33,546 nt of DNA, from assembly GCA_016285355.1 (NCBI GenBank), contig JAEEQP010000044.1, forward strand, positions 1 to 33,546, given 5' to 3'. A program made the position numbers and the translations under genes. Below the pieces are notes generated by a model that saw only the letters and a list, made by a program, of their open reading frames with translations, searched no databases and was not told the DNA's origin. The stretch comes from Bacteroidales bacterium (GTDB lineage Bacteria; Bacteroidota; Bacteroidia; Bacteroidales; F082). Of the stretch, positions 15,460-23,162 are shown in pieces (position 1 is the stretch's first letter; every line of letters starts with the position of its first letter).

Positions 15460-18267
15460 TTGAAAGAGCAAACAACCTCCTATATCACCATCCGTAATGC
15501 CAAGGTCAACAACCTGAAAGGCATTAGTTTACGGATTCCCAAGAACAAGCTGGTGGTCATCACGGGCCTGTCGGGATCAGGCAAATCGTCGCTGGCCTTC
15601 GACACGCTCTACGCCGAGGGACAACGCCGCTATGTGGAGAGTCTGAGTTCCTACGCACGGCAGTTTATGGGCCGCCTCAACAAGCCCGACGTGGAGAGCA
15701 TCACTGGCCTCTCGCCCGCCATCGCCATCGAACAGAAGGTGAACTCGCACAACCCACGCTCCACCGTGGGCACCAGCACCGAGATCTACGAGTTCCTGAA
15801 ACTCCTCTACGCCCGCATCGGCAAGACCTACTCCCCCGCTTCGGGCAAGCTGGTCAAGAAGCACCAGGTGATGGACGTGGTGAACCATATCCTCGGCCTC
15901 GCAACGGGCACCACAGCCTTTATCGTCGCGCCGCTCATCCTTCCCGAAGGTCGCAGCCTCGACGAGCACCTCAACATCCTCATGCAACAAGGCTTCTACC
16001 GCATCCTGTTGAATGGCGAAATCGTCAAAATCGAGGATTTCCTTGACCAGAAGAAAAAGGTCAGCGAGAAGAAGGTGAAGCTGCTCATCGACCGCATCAA
16101 GGTCAACGAGAGCATGGAAGATGCCGTGGGACGCATCTCCGACTCGGTGCAGACGGCCTTCTACGAGGGCAAGGAAAATTGCCAGGTCATCAGCGAACTG
16201 AACGGCGAGCGGCAGGAAGCCGACTTCTCGTCACGTTTCGAGGCCGACGGCATCACCTTCGAGCCGCCTACGGCCAACATGTTCGCCTTTAACAACCCCT
16301 ACGGCGCCTGCCCCACCTGTCAGGGCTTCGGTAGCGTCATCGGCATCGACCCCGACCTGGTGGTGCCCAACAAGAGCCTGTCGATCTACGAGAACGCCAT
16401 AGCCTGCTGGCGTGGCGACAAGATGAGTGAGTGGAAAGACGCCCTCGTCCGCGTGGCCGACAAGGTGGGCATCCCCATCTTCAAGCCGTTCTACGAGTTG
16501 ACCGAGGAACAGAAGAGCCTGCTTTGGACGGGCAACCAATACTTCGAAGGCATCGTGGACTTCTTCAACTATGTTGAAAGCCAGTCTTATAAGATACAAT
16601 ACCGTGTAATGTTGTCACGCTACCGTGGCAAGACGGTCTGCCCCGAATGCCACGGCACACGCCTGCGCCGGGCAGCACAATACGTGAAGGTCGGCGGCAA
16701 GAGCATCACCGACTTGGTGATGATGCCCTTGGATGAGCTGAAGGTCTTCTTCGACCACCTGAAACTCGATGAGACCGACAGCAAGATCGCCTCGCGCCTG
16801 TTGGTGGAGATCAACAACCGTCTGAACTTCATCATTGAGGTAGGCTTGGGTTACCTCACCCTGAACCGTCTCTCCAACACGCTCTCGGGCGGCGAGTCAC
16901 AACGTATCAATCTCGCGACCTCGTTGGGCAGCAGCTTGGTCGGCTCAACTTACATCTTGGACGAGCCCAGCATCGGCCTGCACTCCCGTGACACCGAGCG
17001 ACTCATTACCGTGTTGCGCCGCCTGCGTGACATCGGCAACACCGTCATCGTGGTGGAACACGACGAGGAAATCATCCGCGCTGCGGACTACATCATTGAC
17101 ATCGGACCAATGGCGGGTGCGTTTGGCGGTGAAGTCGTCTTCGAGGGCGACATCAAGAGCCTAATCAACTGCGAGAAGAGCCTCACCACGCAATACCTCA
17201 CGGGCAAGATGCACATCCCCGTGCCCACCCGTCGCCGCAAGAGTGCCAATGCCATTATAATAAAAGGTGCCTCGCAGAACAACCTCAAAAACCTCACCGT
17301 GCGCTTCCCGCTCAACACGATGACCGTCATCACGGGCGTGAGCGGCTCGGGCAAGTCCACCTTGGTGAAGGACGTGCTCTGGCCCGCCATGAAACGCCAT
17401 CTCGGCGAAGCCGTGGAGCGCTGCGGCAGCTTCGGCGCCTTGGAAGGCGACCTGCGCCTCATCCAGGCCGTCGAGTTCATCGACCAGAACCCCATCGGCA
17501 AGTCATCGCGCTCCAATCCGGCCACTTACCTGAAGGCCTACGACGAGATTCGGACGCTGTTCTCGGAACAGAAATTAGCCAAACTGCGCGGCATCAAGCC
17601 AGCATTCTTCTCGTTCAATGTTCCGGGCGGTCGCTGCGAGGAATGTGAGGGCGAGGGCGTGCAAAAGATCGAGATGCAGTTCATGGCCGATGTCTATTTG
17701 CCTTGCGAAGCATGTCACGGCACGCGCTTCAAGGAAGAGGTGCTGGAGATCAAATACGACGGCAAGCACATCTCCGACATTCTCAACATGAGCATCGAGG
17801 AGGCCATTGACTTCTTCGAGCACTCGTCGGAGCGGCAGACCCCCATCGTCGGGCGCATCGTCAACCGCTTGAAGCCATTGCAGGAAGTCGGACTGGGCTA
17901 CCTGATGCTCGGGCAGTCGGCGAGTTCGCTCTCCGGCGGTGAGGCACAGCGTGTGAAGTTGGCCACCTTCCTAGTCAAGGGACAGGTCGAGAAGCCTACC
18001 CTCTTCATCTTCGACGAGCCAACCACGGGCCTGCATTTCCACGATGTAAACAAACTGTTGGAGTCGTTCAACGCCTTGATTGCCAACGGCCACAGCGTCA
18101 TCATCATCGAGCACAACATGGAGGTCATCAAGTCGGCGGACTGGGTTATCGACCTGGGTCCAGAGAGCGGCAACAAGGGCGGCGAAATCGTCTTTGAAGG
18201 CACGCCCGAGGACTTGGTGAAGTGCAAGGAGTCCTATACTGGTAAAGCATTAAAGAATAAATTGTAA
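15460..18267 (+). CDS. uvrA: Excinuclease ABC subunit A (UvrA), probable TTG start
   Basis: DNA-damage sensor of nucleotide excision repair, a dimeric ABC ATPase that loads UvrB. About 935 residues, normal for UvrA. Walker A motifs are GLSGSGKSS (N half) and GVSGSGKST (C half). ABC signatures are LSGGESQR and LSGGEAQR. Zinc-binding CxxC pairs occur in CPTCQGFG, CPECHGTR, CEECEGEG and CEACHGTR. No ATG lies near the start. The first in-frame Met falls after ~75 residues of conserved sequence, so TTG at 15460 (LKEQTTSYITIRNAK) is the best start. The GC-rich codons contrast with the downstream accessory block. The stop is 2 nt before the ATG of a small repeat-borne ORF. Confidence 0.93.
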   Translation: MKEQTTSYITIRNAKVNNLKGISLRIPKNKLVVITGLSGSGKSSLAFDTLYAEGQRRYVESLSSYARQFMGRLNKPDVESITGLSPAIAIEQKVNSHNPRSTVGTSTEIYEFLKLLYARIGKTYSPASGKLVKKHQVMDVVNHILGLATGTTAFIVAPLILPEGRSLDEHLNILMQQGFYRILLNGEIVKIEDFLDQKKKVSEKKVKLLIDRIKVNESMEDAVGRISDSVQTAFYEGKENCQVISELNGERQEADFSSRFEADGITFEPPTANMFAFNNPYGACPTCQGFGSVIGIDPDLVVPNKSLSIYENAIACWRGDKMSEWKDALVRVADKVGIPIFKPFYELTEEQKSLLWTGNQYFEGIVDFFNYVESQSYKIQYRVMLSRYRGKTVCPECHGTRLRRAAQYVKVGGKSITDLVMMPLDELKVFFDHLKLDETDSKIASRLLVEINNRLNFIIEVGLGYLTLNRLSNTLSGGESQRINLATSLGSSLVGSTYILDEPSIGLHSRDTERLITVLRRLRDIGNTVIVVEHDEEIIRAADYIIDIGPMAGAFGGEVVFEGDIKSLINCEKSLTTQYLTGKMHIPVPTRRRKSANAIIIKGASQNNLKNLTVRFPLNTMTVITGVSGSGKSTLVKDVLWPAMKRHLGEAVERCGSFGALEGDLRLIQAVEFIDQNPIGKSSRSNPATYLKAYDEIRTLFSEQKLAKLRGIKPAFFSFNVPGGRCEECEGEGVQKIEMQFMADVYLPCEACHGTRFKEEVLEIKYDGKHISDILNMSIEEAIDFFEHSSERQTPIVGRIVNRLKPLQEVGLGYLMLGQSASSLSGGEAQRVKLATFLVKGQVEKPTLFIFDEPTTGLHFHDVNKLLESFNALIANGHSVIIIEHNMEVIKSADWVIDLGPESGNKGGEIVFEGTPEDLVKCKESYTGKALKNKL

Positions 18268-18269
18268 TT

Positions 18270-18428
18270 ATGTCACAAAACCATCAAAACCGACAAAACG
18301 ATGTTCAAGCGAAGCGACTCCACAACCGTGTCGTCGCTGGAAAGCAGCCGTTCCGAATCAAGTTCGGAATGACAGGCGTGCTTTCCACAACTACGATAAA
18401 GGTTTTGCGAGTTTTGCAGGTTTTGTGA
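18270..18428 (+). repeat. Structured repeat element, copy 1 (terminal inverted repeats plus two hairpins)
   Basis: Ends are TCACAAAACC (18273-18282) and GGTTTTGTGA (18419-18428), each followed inward by spaced CAAAAC units. Hairpin A (18313-18338) has stem AGCGAC/GTCGCT and an inner CAC-AACC-GTG. Hairpin B (18339-18386) has stem GGAAAGCA/TGCTTTCC enclosing a second stem TTCCGAA/TTCGGAA. Copy 2 at 23163-23297 keeps the layout with different stem sequences. The inner part of hairpin B (TTCCGAATCAAGTTCGGAA) matches a repeat I know to be widely dispersed in bacteria, so it may be a nested insertion. Confidence 0.75.
18270..18428 (+). CDS. Possible 52-residue peptide encoded by repeat copy 1
   Basis: An uninterrupted frame from ATG at 18270 to TGA at 18426-18428. 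It starts 2 nt after the uvrA stop and ends 12 nt before prdX, well placed for coupled translation. The N-terminus MSQNHQNRQN and C-terminus VLRVLQVL are shared in pattern with the 44-residue peptide of copy 2 (MSQNQQNGQN and KVLNVL). The two differ in length by 24 nt, a multiple of three. The centre is basic, with no recognisable domain. Frame preservation across two diverged copies hints at coding, but the ends are set by the inverted repeats, so the ORF may be a by-product. Translation is unproven. Confidence 0.4.
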   Translation: MSQNHQNRQNDVQAKRLHNRVVAGKQPFRIKFGMTGVLSTTTIKVLRVLQVL

Positions 18429-18440
18429 GAAAAAACGAAT

Positions 18441-18965
18441 ATGAAATCAACCAAAATAAACCATCCTTTAAGTGAGCGTCAGCAGAAGGTCGTCGATACG
18501 TTGAGCGGCCTCGGCATCGAGTTCGACATTAAGTTCCACCCACCATTGGGCTCCATCGAGGAGTCGCTGGCCTACTGGGGCAAGTTCGAGGCCACGCACT
18601 GCAAGAACCTGTTTTTCAGGAACCACAAGGGCAACAAGCATTACCTGGTCATCTTCGAGTGCATGCACCAGATGGACATTCACGACCTCGAGCAGCGCCT
18701 GCACCAAGGCAAGCTGACCTTCGCCTCGGAGGCCCGCATGGAGAAATACCTCGGTCTGAAACCGGGCAGCGTCTCCCCTTTCGGCCTCGTCAATGACACC
18801 GAGCACCACGTCCACCTCTTCATCGACAAGAACCTCCAAAACGCGCCCCGTTTAAGTTTCCATCCTAATGACAACACTGGGACGATTATTATTAGTCAAG
18901 AGGACTTTATTAAGTTCCTTGATGCTATGGGAAATAGTTATGAGTTTATTGAACTGTACGATTGA
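18441..18965 (+). CDS. prdX: Prolyl-tRNA deacylase-like editing protein (YbaK family, PrdX/ProXp)
   Basis: A 174-residue stand-alone editing domain of the YbaK/ProRS-INS type that hydrolyses mischarged aminoacyl-tRNA(Pro), typically Ala-tRNA(Pro). Recognisable segments are FHPPLGSIEE near residue 33, CKNLFFRNHKGNKHYLVIF (the conserved K in the catalytic region), LGLKPGSVSPFGLVND, and the C-terminal HPNDNTGTIIISQEDFIKFL. The length is normal for PrdX. It lies 12 nt after repeat copy 1 and probably belongs to a uvrA transcription unit. Its last 102 bp (18864-18965) have a diverged second copy at 19288-19389 behind the XRE gene, so its 3' end is a recombination boundary. Confidence 0.9.
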   Translation: MKSTKINHPLSERQQKVVDTLSGLGIEFDIKFHPPLGSIEESLAYWGKFEATHCKNLFFRNHKGNKHYLVIFECMHQMDIHDLEQRLHQGKLTFASEARMEKYLGLKPGSVSPFGLVNDTEHHVHLFIDKNLQNAPRLSFHPNDNTGTIIISQEDFIKFLDAMGNSYEFIELYD

Positions 18966-18981
18966 TAGGAGAAGTAACAAT

Positions 18982-19287
18982 ATGGATAAACAAGAAATAT
19001 TGAAATACTTGGAAGAGCATCAAAGCGAAACACCTTCAAACTGGCGAGAAGAAGCACAATGGCGCAGGGAAAACCGCGATTGGCTTCGCTATTCCCAGCA
19101 TATTGCCGTGAAAATGCTCCTTTACATGAAGAAAGAGGGACTGACACAAGCGGCAATGGCGGAACGTTTGGGCTGTACCCAGCAATATGTGTCAAAGATA
19201 CTCAAAGGTACTGAAAACTTGACCATTGAGACGATTGCCAAGATAGAACGCGCCACAAATCAAAAGTTGATGGCTTTTGATGCATAA
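18982..19287 (+). CDS. XRE-family helix-turn-helix protein, orphan HigA-like antitoxin
   Basis: A 101-residue protein. The N-terminal 40 residues are charged (EILKYLEEHQSETPSNWREEAQWRRE). A Cro/C1-type HTH occupies ~residues 47-98 (GLTQAAMAERLGCTQQYVSKILKG, then LTIETIAKIERATNQKLM). This size and order resembles HigA-type antitoxins and small autoregulators. An AGGAG-like ribosome site (ATAGGAGAAG) precedes the ATG at 18982; the longer frame from 18868 overlaps prdX and is rejected. No toxin gene is adjacent. The gene lies exactly between prdX and a second copy of the prdX 3' end, which begins right after its stop. That indicates insertion by recombination. Confidence 0.85.
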   Translation: MDKQEILKYLEEHQSETPSNWREEAQWRRENRDWLRYSQHIAVKMLLYMKKEGLTQAAMAERLGCTQQYVSKILKGTENLTIETIAKIERATNQKLMAFDA

Positions 19288-19389
19288 CCCAACGACTTAC
19301 AAGGGATGATTATCATTTGTCAGGAGGGTTTTGTTAAGTTTTTGGAGGCGATGGGGAATGCATACGAATTCATTGAATTATACGACTAA
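19288..19389 (+). pseudogene. Duplicated 3' end of prdX
   Basis: This 102-bp segment begins immediately after the XRE stop. It translates to 33 codons ending ...AMGNAYEFIELYD-stop, aligned with prdX codons at 18864-18965 and the same length. Of the last 28 residues 22 are identical, while many codons differ at the third position. That pattern suggests a tail from another, once functional prdX allele rather than a recent local copy. No start or upstream domain is present. Confidence 0.8.
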
Positions 19390-19398
19390 ACAAATATG

Positions 19399-19438
19399 CG
19401 TTTGGTTATTTGGCGCAATTTCGTTTGGTTATTTGGCG
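19399..19438. repeat. Two 17-bp direct repeats
   Basis: CGTTTGGTTATTTGGCG occurs at 19399-19415 and exactly again at 19422-19438, with a 6-bp spacer (23-bp period). They fill the gap between the duplicated prdX tail and the end of the minus-strand protease gene. Possibly an operator, a junction scar or a slippage product. Confidence 0.7.
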
Positions 19439-19441
19439 TAA

Positions 19442-20890
19442 CTACTTGCTGCACTCAATGTAAAACACGAAGTTCTTCACACGCTTAACTTTTTCTGCCA
19501 ATGACAGCGCCGAGATAGTATTATTGGTGGGGAATTGAATGTTAAGGCCTACGCTCTCAATGAGAATCTTAAGATAGGATGTTTTTATTGCATAACCTAC
19601 ATTTTCTGCTCCAGGCACACCTGCAACGACAATGCCTATTACATTGCCTTTGTTGTCGAACATTGGGCCACCGCTATTTCCAGGCTGTACAGGTGCAGAC
19701 ATCTGATAAGTGCTAATGTTACCTTGGTAACCTGAACGTGAACTAATAATGCCATTAGTAAGTTTTATTTCGTTTCCCAAAGCTTGAGTTAGTGGATACC
19801 CAAGAACAAAAACATCTTCACCAACATCTGCCATTCGTTGTTGCACAGCATACGGTATCGTGCCAAAACCCTTGAAATCAGGGTCATTGATTCTAATAAT
19901 AGCAAGATCATTTACTTTATCTGTAGCCACAACTTCAGCGGTAAAACCCATGTTCACATCGCCTTTCACGCCTTTAACACTTATGTTTTTTGCTTCGCCA
20001 ACTACATGATTGTTAGTCACAATGTAGCCATCGTCAATAGCATAACCTGTTCCTGTCCATTGTTCAGATTGTACGCCCATACTATTAGTCGCTATATTTG
20101 AACTACCCATCTTGACATAGACCTCTGAATAATCATCATCAAATGATACTGCCATCGATATGGCATCAAATGTAATCAAAACAGACTTTTTTGTCTTATC
20201 CCCCATAAACCATACTGCCTTATATGCATTTGGAATAGCTGTGGCACGCAATATTGCTTTGACCTCGCCATATGTCCATGTGCCAATATCTCCCTTGTCA
20301 TGGCCAACAAATACCACGAAAACAGTATCTGTAGATTGGAGTACCGCCAACCTGTATCCGTCATTCTCCATTGATTCATAATAACCAGAAAAAGCAAAAT
20401 CAGAACTATCTATTAGTGTTTTTAAATCTTCTTCAGCAACAGCTAAACGTTGTACATGATTTTCTTCTTTCGGCATTTCATATTTAACTGGGAATATATG
20501 TACTCCATGGAATCTTATACCTTTAGGTTCTATCATGTCAAAAACATTAACTCCTTCTGGTAATGGTGGGAAATATAGATTAAAATTAATTGCTCCCATA
20601 CTTCTTAACTTCATTGAGGCTTCGCCATAAATCGGATCTGCTTTCACCAGTTTTATTGTTTCTGTTGAACCATTACTTGGATTTATGTATTCCAAATAAG
20701 TTTCAGTACTTATACTACTACCCTGTTTCGCCATCATAACAACAGTATGTTCATTGGTTACAACAACTGTTGAAATAGCACCCCATAAATAACCTGGTTT
20801 TATTTTGTCAACTGCTGGAAATTCGGTCCATTGAGCCATTGCAACAGAAGAAACTCCTAACAAAAGGATTAGTGATAGAATCTTTTTCAT
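19442..20890 (-). CDS. Secreted trypsin-like serine protease (S1C/HtrA-like)
   Basis: A 482-residue exported protein with signal peptide MKKILSLILLLGVSSVAMAQ. The N-terminal ~250 residues are a beta-rich region of no recognised family. The C-terminal half is a trypsin-fold protease with the full triad: H295 (TNNHVVG), D328 (VNDLAII) and S406 (QPGNSGGP). GYPLTQALGNEIKLTNGIIS also fits HtrA-type catalytic domains. No PDZ domain follows, so it is not a canonical DegP. Its ATG overlaps the stop of the DUF2971-like gene (ATGA), so the two form an operon. The pair is visibly more AT-rich than uvrA or the sirtuin gene, suggesting acquisition. Confidence 0.87.
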   Translation of the reverse strand: MKKILSLILLLGVSSVAMAQWTEFPAVDKIKPGYLWGAISTVVVTNEHTVVMMAKQGSSISTETYLEYINPSNGSTETIKLVKADPIYGEASMKLRSMGAINFNLYFPPLPEGVNVFDMIEPKGIRFHGVHIFPVKYEMPKEENHVQRLAVAEEDLKTLIDSSDFAFSGYYESMENDGYRLAVLQSTDTVFVVFVGHDKGDIGTWTYGEVKAILRATAIPNAYKAVWFMGDKTKKSVLITFDAISMAVSFDDDYSEVYVKMGSSNIATNSMGVQSEQWTGTGYAIDDGYIVTNNHVVGEAKNISVKGVKGDVNMGFTAEVVATDKVNDLAIIRINDPDFKGFGTIPYAVQQRMADVGEDVFVLGYPLTQALGNEIKLTNGIISSRSGYQGNISTYQMSAPVQPGNSGGPMFDNKGNVIGIVVAGVPGAENVGYAIKTSYLKILIESVGLNIQFPTNNTISALSLAEKVKRVKNFVFYIECSK

Positions 20891-21615
20891 TTTAGTCTGA
20901 TATTTGATTGTTTAACATTTTCTATACCATAGGTGCACTTTACCATGCGTGCAAGTTTGTCAGCCGCTTCTTTGCAGATGAATGGAGAAAGCAGTATCTC
21001 GTCTATCATCACATATGTATTTACAGGAATTAGATGATATTTTGTGCTTTTCTTGTCGGAGTCACTCGAAATATGAAAGTAGAAACGGAATTCATTTTCG
21101 GCGGAATATGCTTTATCCTTATTGAACAACTGACCTAATTCATTTGATGAGGGGATTAAATCCTTTTTGTAGCTCATTGAACCACAAACCACTTTGTTCA
21201 TCCCATCTTGTTCAAGGTCTAATTCTATCGAAGCAATAAAACTATGAACTGTTGTTTTTATTCGAGCACCTACTTCTGTCGCATAAGATTTCCACATCAA
21301 GAAACTTTCATCTTCGTTTTTTGTCCAACACGAAGTGGGACAATGAATGATATCAAAATATGGAATTATCCTTTTGGTTAGTTCTTGATCTTGCGAGTTA
21401 TAATTCTTTGCAGGGGCAATAGGAAAAGCTAGTTTTACATTTTCATAACTCTCATTAGCATCATCAAATTCACGTCTGCGCCTGACATAATACTTATGTG
21501 TTTCAAGTAACCGAATCAAGTAATCCAGCCTCATGTATTGGCAAATGACCCTATCTTCGGGACCATCGCTTGGCAGGTAGTAATACCAATTTAATCTTTT
21601 TTGTTCATCGTTCAT
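20887..21615 (-). CDS. DUF2971-like protein
   Basis: A 242-residue cytoplasmic protein. The N-terminal LNWYYYLPSDG, followed by RLDYLIRLLETHKYYVRRRREFDDANE, fits the DUF2971 pattern, in which a short segment about a displayed object is followed by F-N/D-D. The segment CPTSCWTKNEDESFLMWKSYA is the usual C-x-S-x3-D-N/E-x-x-MW block of that family. Function is unknown; members occur in accessory and defence-rich regions. It overlaps the downstream protease by 4 bp (ATGA), implying translational coupling. No convincing -7 element was found upstream of the ATG at 21615. Its codons are AT-rich. Confidence 0.72.
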   Translation of the reverse strand: MNDEQKRLNWYYYLPSDGPEDRVICQYMRLDYLIRLLETHKYYVRRRREFDDANESYENVKLAFPIAPAKNYNSQDQELTKRIIPYFDIIHCPTSCWTKNEDESFLMWKSYATEVGARIKTTVHSFIASIELDLEQDGMNKVVCGSMSYKKDLIPSSNELGQLFNKDKAYSAENEFRFYFHISSDSDKKSTKYHLIPVNTYVMIDEILLSPFICKEAADKLARMVKCTYGIENVKQSNIRLK

Positions 21616-21718
21616 ATATCGCTACTTTAAGTGAATAATCTAAGGTTTTCTACTATTGAGCCAGAAATCGATGCTCATAAAATGGTATGAAGAAAGGCGC
21701 AAATCCTTTCATTGTGTC

Positions 21719-21863
21719 CGCTTATTTCTTCGGAAGGTTGTCTGGAATACCTTTAGGCAAATAAGGGATGAAAGTAATTCACGCCATGCGTGAACTTTTG
21801 CATCCTTATTCTCGCCTATTGGATAATTGTTTTCCAGACATTTCCCGAAGGAGAACAAGAGCG
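21719..21863. repeat. Long imperfect inverted repeat (145-bp hairpin)
   Basis: The only gene-free stretch over 300 bp in the window (21616-21960) holds a large palindrome. The centre is TTCACGC-CAT-GCGTGAA (21778-21794). Moving outward the arms share ATG, AATAAGG, TAGGC, TGTCTGGAA and CTTCGG/CCGAAG, with small bulges and an 8-nt extra in the right arm, out to CGCT/AGCG. It could be a folded RNA, a MITE or other mobile-element relic, or a recombination site. Nothing further was recognised in 21616-21718 or 21864-21960. Confidence 0.8.
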
Positions 21864-21960
21864 TCAAGCTCAATTTATTATGTTAGTTATGTCTTCTTTA
21901 TACCATAGTTTTCCGTTTAAAATCGAGTGTAAAATTACATAAATATTTCATCAAATGACC

Positions 21961-22167
21961 TTATACTTTTTCATAATGACGCTTCAAGGCTTCATTTACT
22001 TTGCCCCAAAACTCATCTCCTGAAATGTACTTATGGGGTTTGCCTTCTGCAATGTCGCGCAAATCACGCTCAATGGAAGCCTCCCAATAGGCTCTCTGCT
22101 CTGGTGTCAGGTCGTCCTGAAGGGCGGCAATGTCTGTTTCTTCCAATGTGTCAATAAAAGTAGTCAT
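21961..22167 (-). CDS. Small acidic protein of unknown function (68 aa)
   Basis: A 68-residue acidic protein, MTTFIDTLEETDIAAL then helical segments ending DEFWGKVNEALKRHYEKV. It is not recognised. Size, charge and helical content resemble type II antitoxins or addiction-module components, but no toxin lies next to it. A good -7 element lies 25 bp upstream, which supports a real gene. It follows the Bro-N gene on the same strand, with a separate promoter in the 41-bp gap. Confidence 0.6.
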   Translation of the reverse strand: MTTFIDTLEETDIAALQDDLTPEQRAYWEASIERDLRDIAEGKPHKYISGDEFWGKVNEALKRHYEKV

Positions 22168-22191
22168 CTTTTTTCACATTATTTTCATCCG

Positions 22192-22199
22192 CAAAAATA
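22192..22199 (-). promoter_or_regulatory. -7 element of the 68-aa gene
   Basis: TATTTTTG on the minus strand, 24 bp before the ATG at 22167. No -33 TTTG at the expected spacing. Confidence 0.45.
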
Positions 22200-22208
22200 C
22201 ACATTTTT

Positions 22209-23060
22209 TCATTCCTTGCCACCATCTAAAAACAATTCCGCCTCTCCCTGTGCAATCTGTTTGGCGTTCATGGTTGATACCACCGGCTGTCCGGTTTCTT
22301 TCTCTACGGCTTTTCGGGCGTCGTTCGCCACAGCTCCTCCTCTTCGGGCAATACCTGCACTCTCAGCCATGCCTTTCGGATTCTCGTTTCTTGAAATCTG
22401 CGTCGTAGTGGCCTCTGCAAGCATATTAATGGCAATTTCAAGGTCGGTCATGTTGTCGCGCAGGTTCTCTTTCTTCAAGCCCTTCAGTTGCTTGTATTCC
22501 TTGGCAGAAAGGCCACTCCACTGGCGATAGATGATATCGGTCAGCGAGGCAAACTGCACGCCTTCCTCCAAACCGGCGCGTTTCCACTCATCGGTCAGGT
22601 GCTTCCTCACCTCAAACGACTTTATCCGCTGATTGATCCATGCCTCCGAATAGCCCAACCTGCGATAATCGGCCACAGCCTGTTCGATGGAGAGCTCGGG
22701 ATCTTGCATCTGGTCAATACGTTTTGCCGCCACCTGTGCCATCCACTGCTTGAAAGGCTCTGCTTTTGGCGACGGAATGGATTGGATGAGACGGAAAATG
22801 CCTTCTGTATCAGAAGCATCCACCAACCTCAACTTACCATCTGCCGCTCTCATTCGAACCGGGGTACAAATTGTACCCCAGTTGGCCTGTAGCCCAGAAT
22901 CACGGCTTCGGATTCTCTTTAGATACTGTTTTGGATCAGTACTATCCGTAAGTACCGCTATAATATCCACTATGGAGAAATACCATTTCTCTTTATCGGT
23001 ATCCCAAACGGTGCGCACTTTCTTCTGTTCAAATAGTTGTATAGCTTGCTTTTGCGTCAT
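22209..23060 (-). CDS. Bro-N domain (phage antirepressor-like) protein
   Basis: A 283-residue protein with an N-terminal Bro-N domain (residues ~12-105): VRTVWDTDKEKWYFSIVDIIAVLTDS, then YLKRIRSRD and the LVDASDTEGIFRLIQSIPSPKAEPFKQWMAQV block. Bro-N domains bind DNA and occur in phage antirepressors and chromosomal relatives. The C-terminal part (~110-283) is helical and is the form seen in chromosomal Bacteroidota copies, ending in an Ala/Glu-rich tail. It is divergent from the sirtuin leader, and the two promoters interleave. It lies in the accessory block and may be of phage origin. The ATG at 23060 is supported by a promoter at 23088-23118. Confidence 0.85.
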   Translation of the reverse strand: MTQKQAIQLFEQKKVRTVWDTDKEKWYFSIVDIIAVLTDSTDPKQYLKRIRSRDSGLQANWGTICTPVRMRAADGKLRLVDASDTEGIFRLIQSIPSPKAEPFKQWMAQVAAKRIDQMQDPELSIEQAVADYRRLGYSEAWINQRIKSFEVRKHLTDEWKRAGLEEGVQFASLTDIIYRQWSGLSAKEYKQLKGLKKENLRDNMTDLEIAINMLAEATTTQISRNENPKGMAESAGIARRGGAVANDARKAVEKETGQPVVSTMNAKQIAQGEAELFLDGGKE

Positions 23061-23087
23061 AAGATTTCCAATTGCTCATTAACTTTG

Positions 23088-23118
23088 CAAATATACGCAT
23101 TTTCCTTGTATCTTGCAA
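23088..23118 (-). promoter_or_regulatory. Promoter of the Bro-N gene
   Basis: Minus strand: the -33 element TTG (23116-23118), a 20-bp spacer, and the -7 element TATATTTG (23088-23095). It overlaps the opposing promoter at 23106-23137. Confidence 0.55.
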
Positions 23119-23137
23119 CAATTTTTGTCTAACTTTG
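23106..23137 (+). promoter_or_regulatory. Promoter of repeat copy 2 and the sirtuin gene
   Basis: The -33 element TTG (23106-23108), a 21-bp spacer, and the -7 element TAACTTTG (23130-23137). Transcription would start about 20 nt before repeat copy 2, so the repeat forms the 5' leader of the sirtuin message. Confidence 0.6.
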
Positions 23138-23162
23138 CACCTGAAAACATTTGAATTTGAAT

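Noticed and set aside
15577..17525. Several minus-strand ORFs inside uvrA
   Set aside because: Shadows of a GC-rich gene whose plus-strand product has complete UvrA motifs.
18270..18428. Structured repeat as a tRNA or tRNA-like gene because of its three-stem layout
   Set aside because: No T-loop, D-loop or acceptor features, and the arm lengths differ between the two copies.
21719..21863. Large palindrome as an integron attC site
   Set aside because: I found no RYYYAAC/GTTRRRY core at its ends and no integrase or cassette array nearby; kept as an unexplained palindrome.
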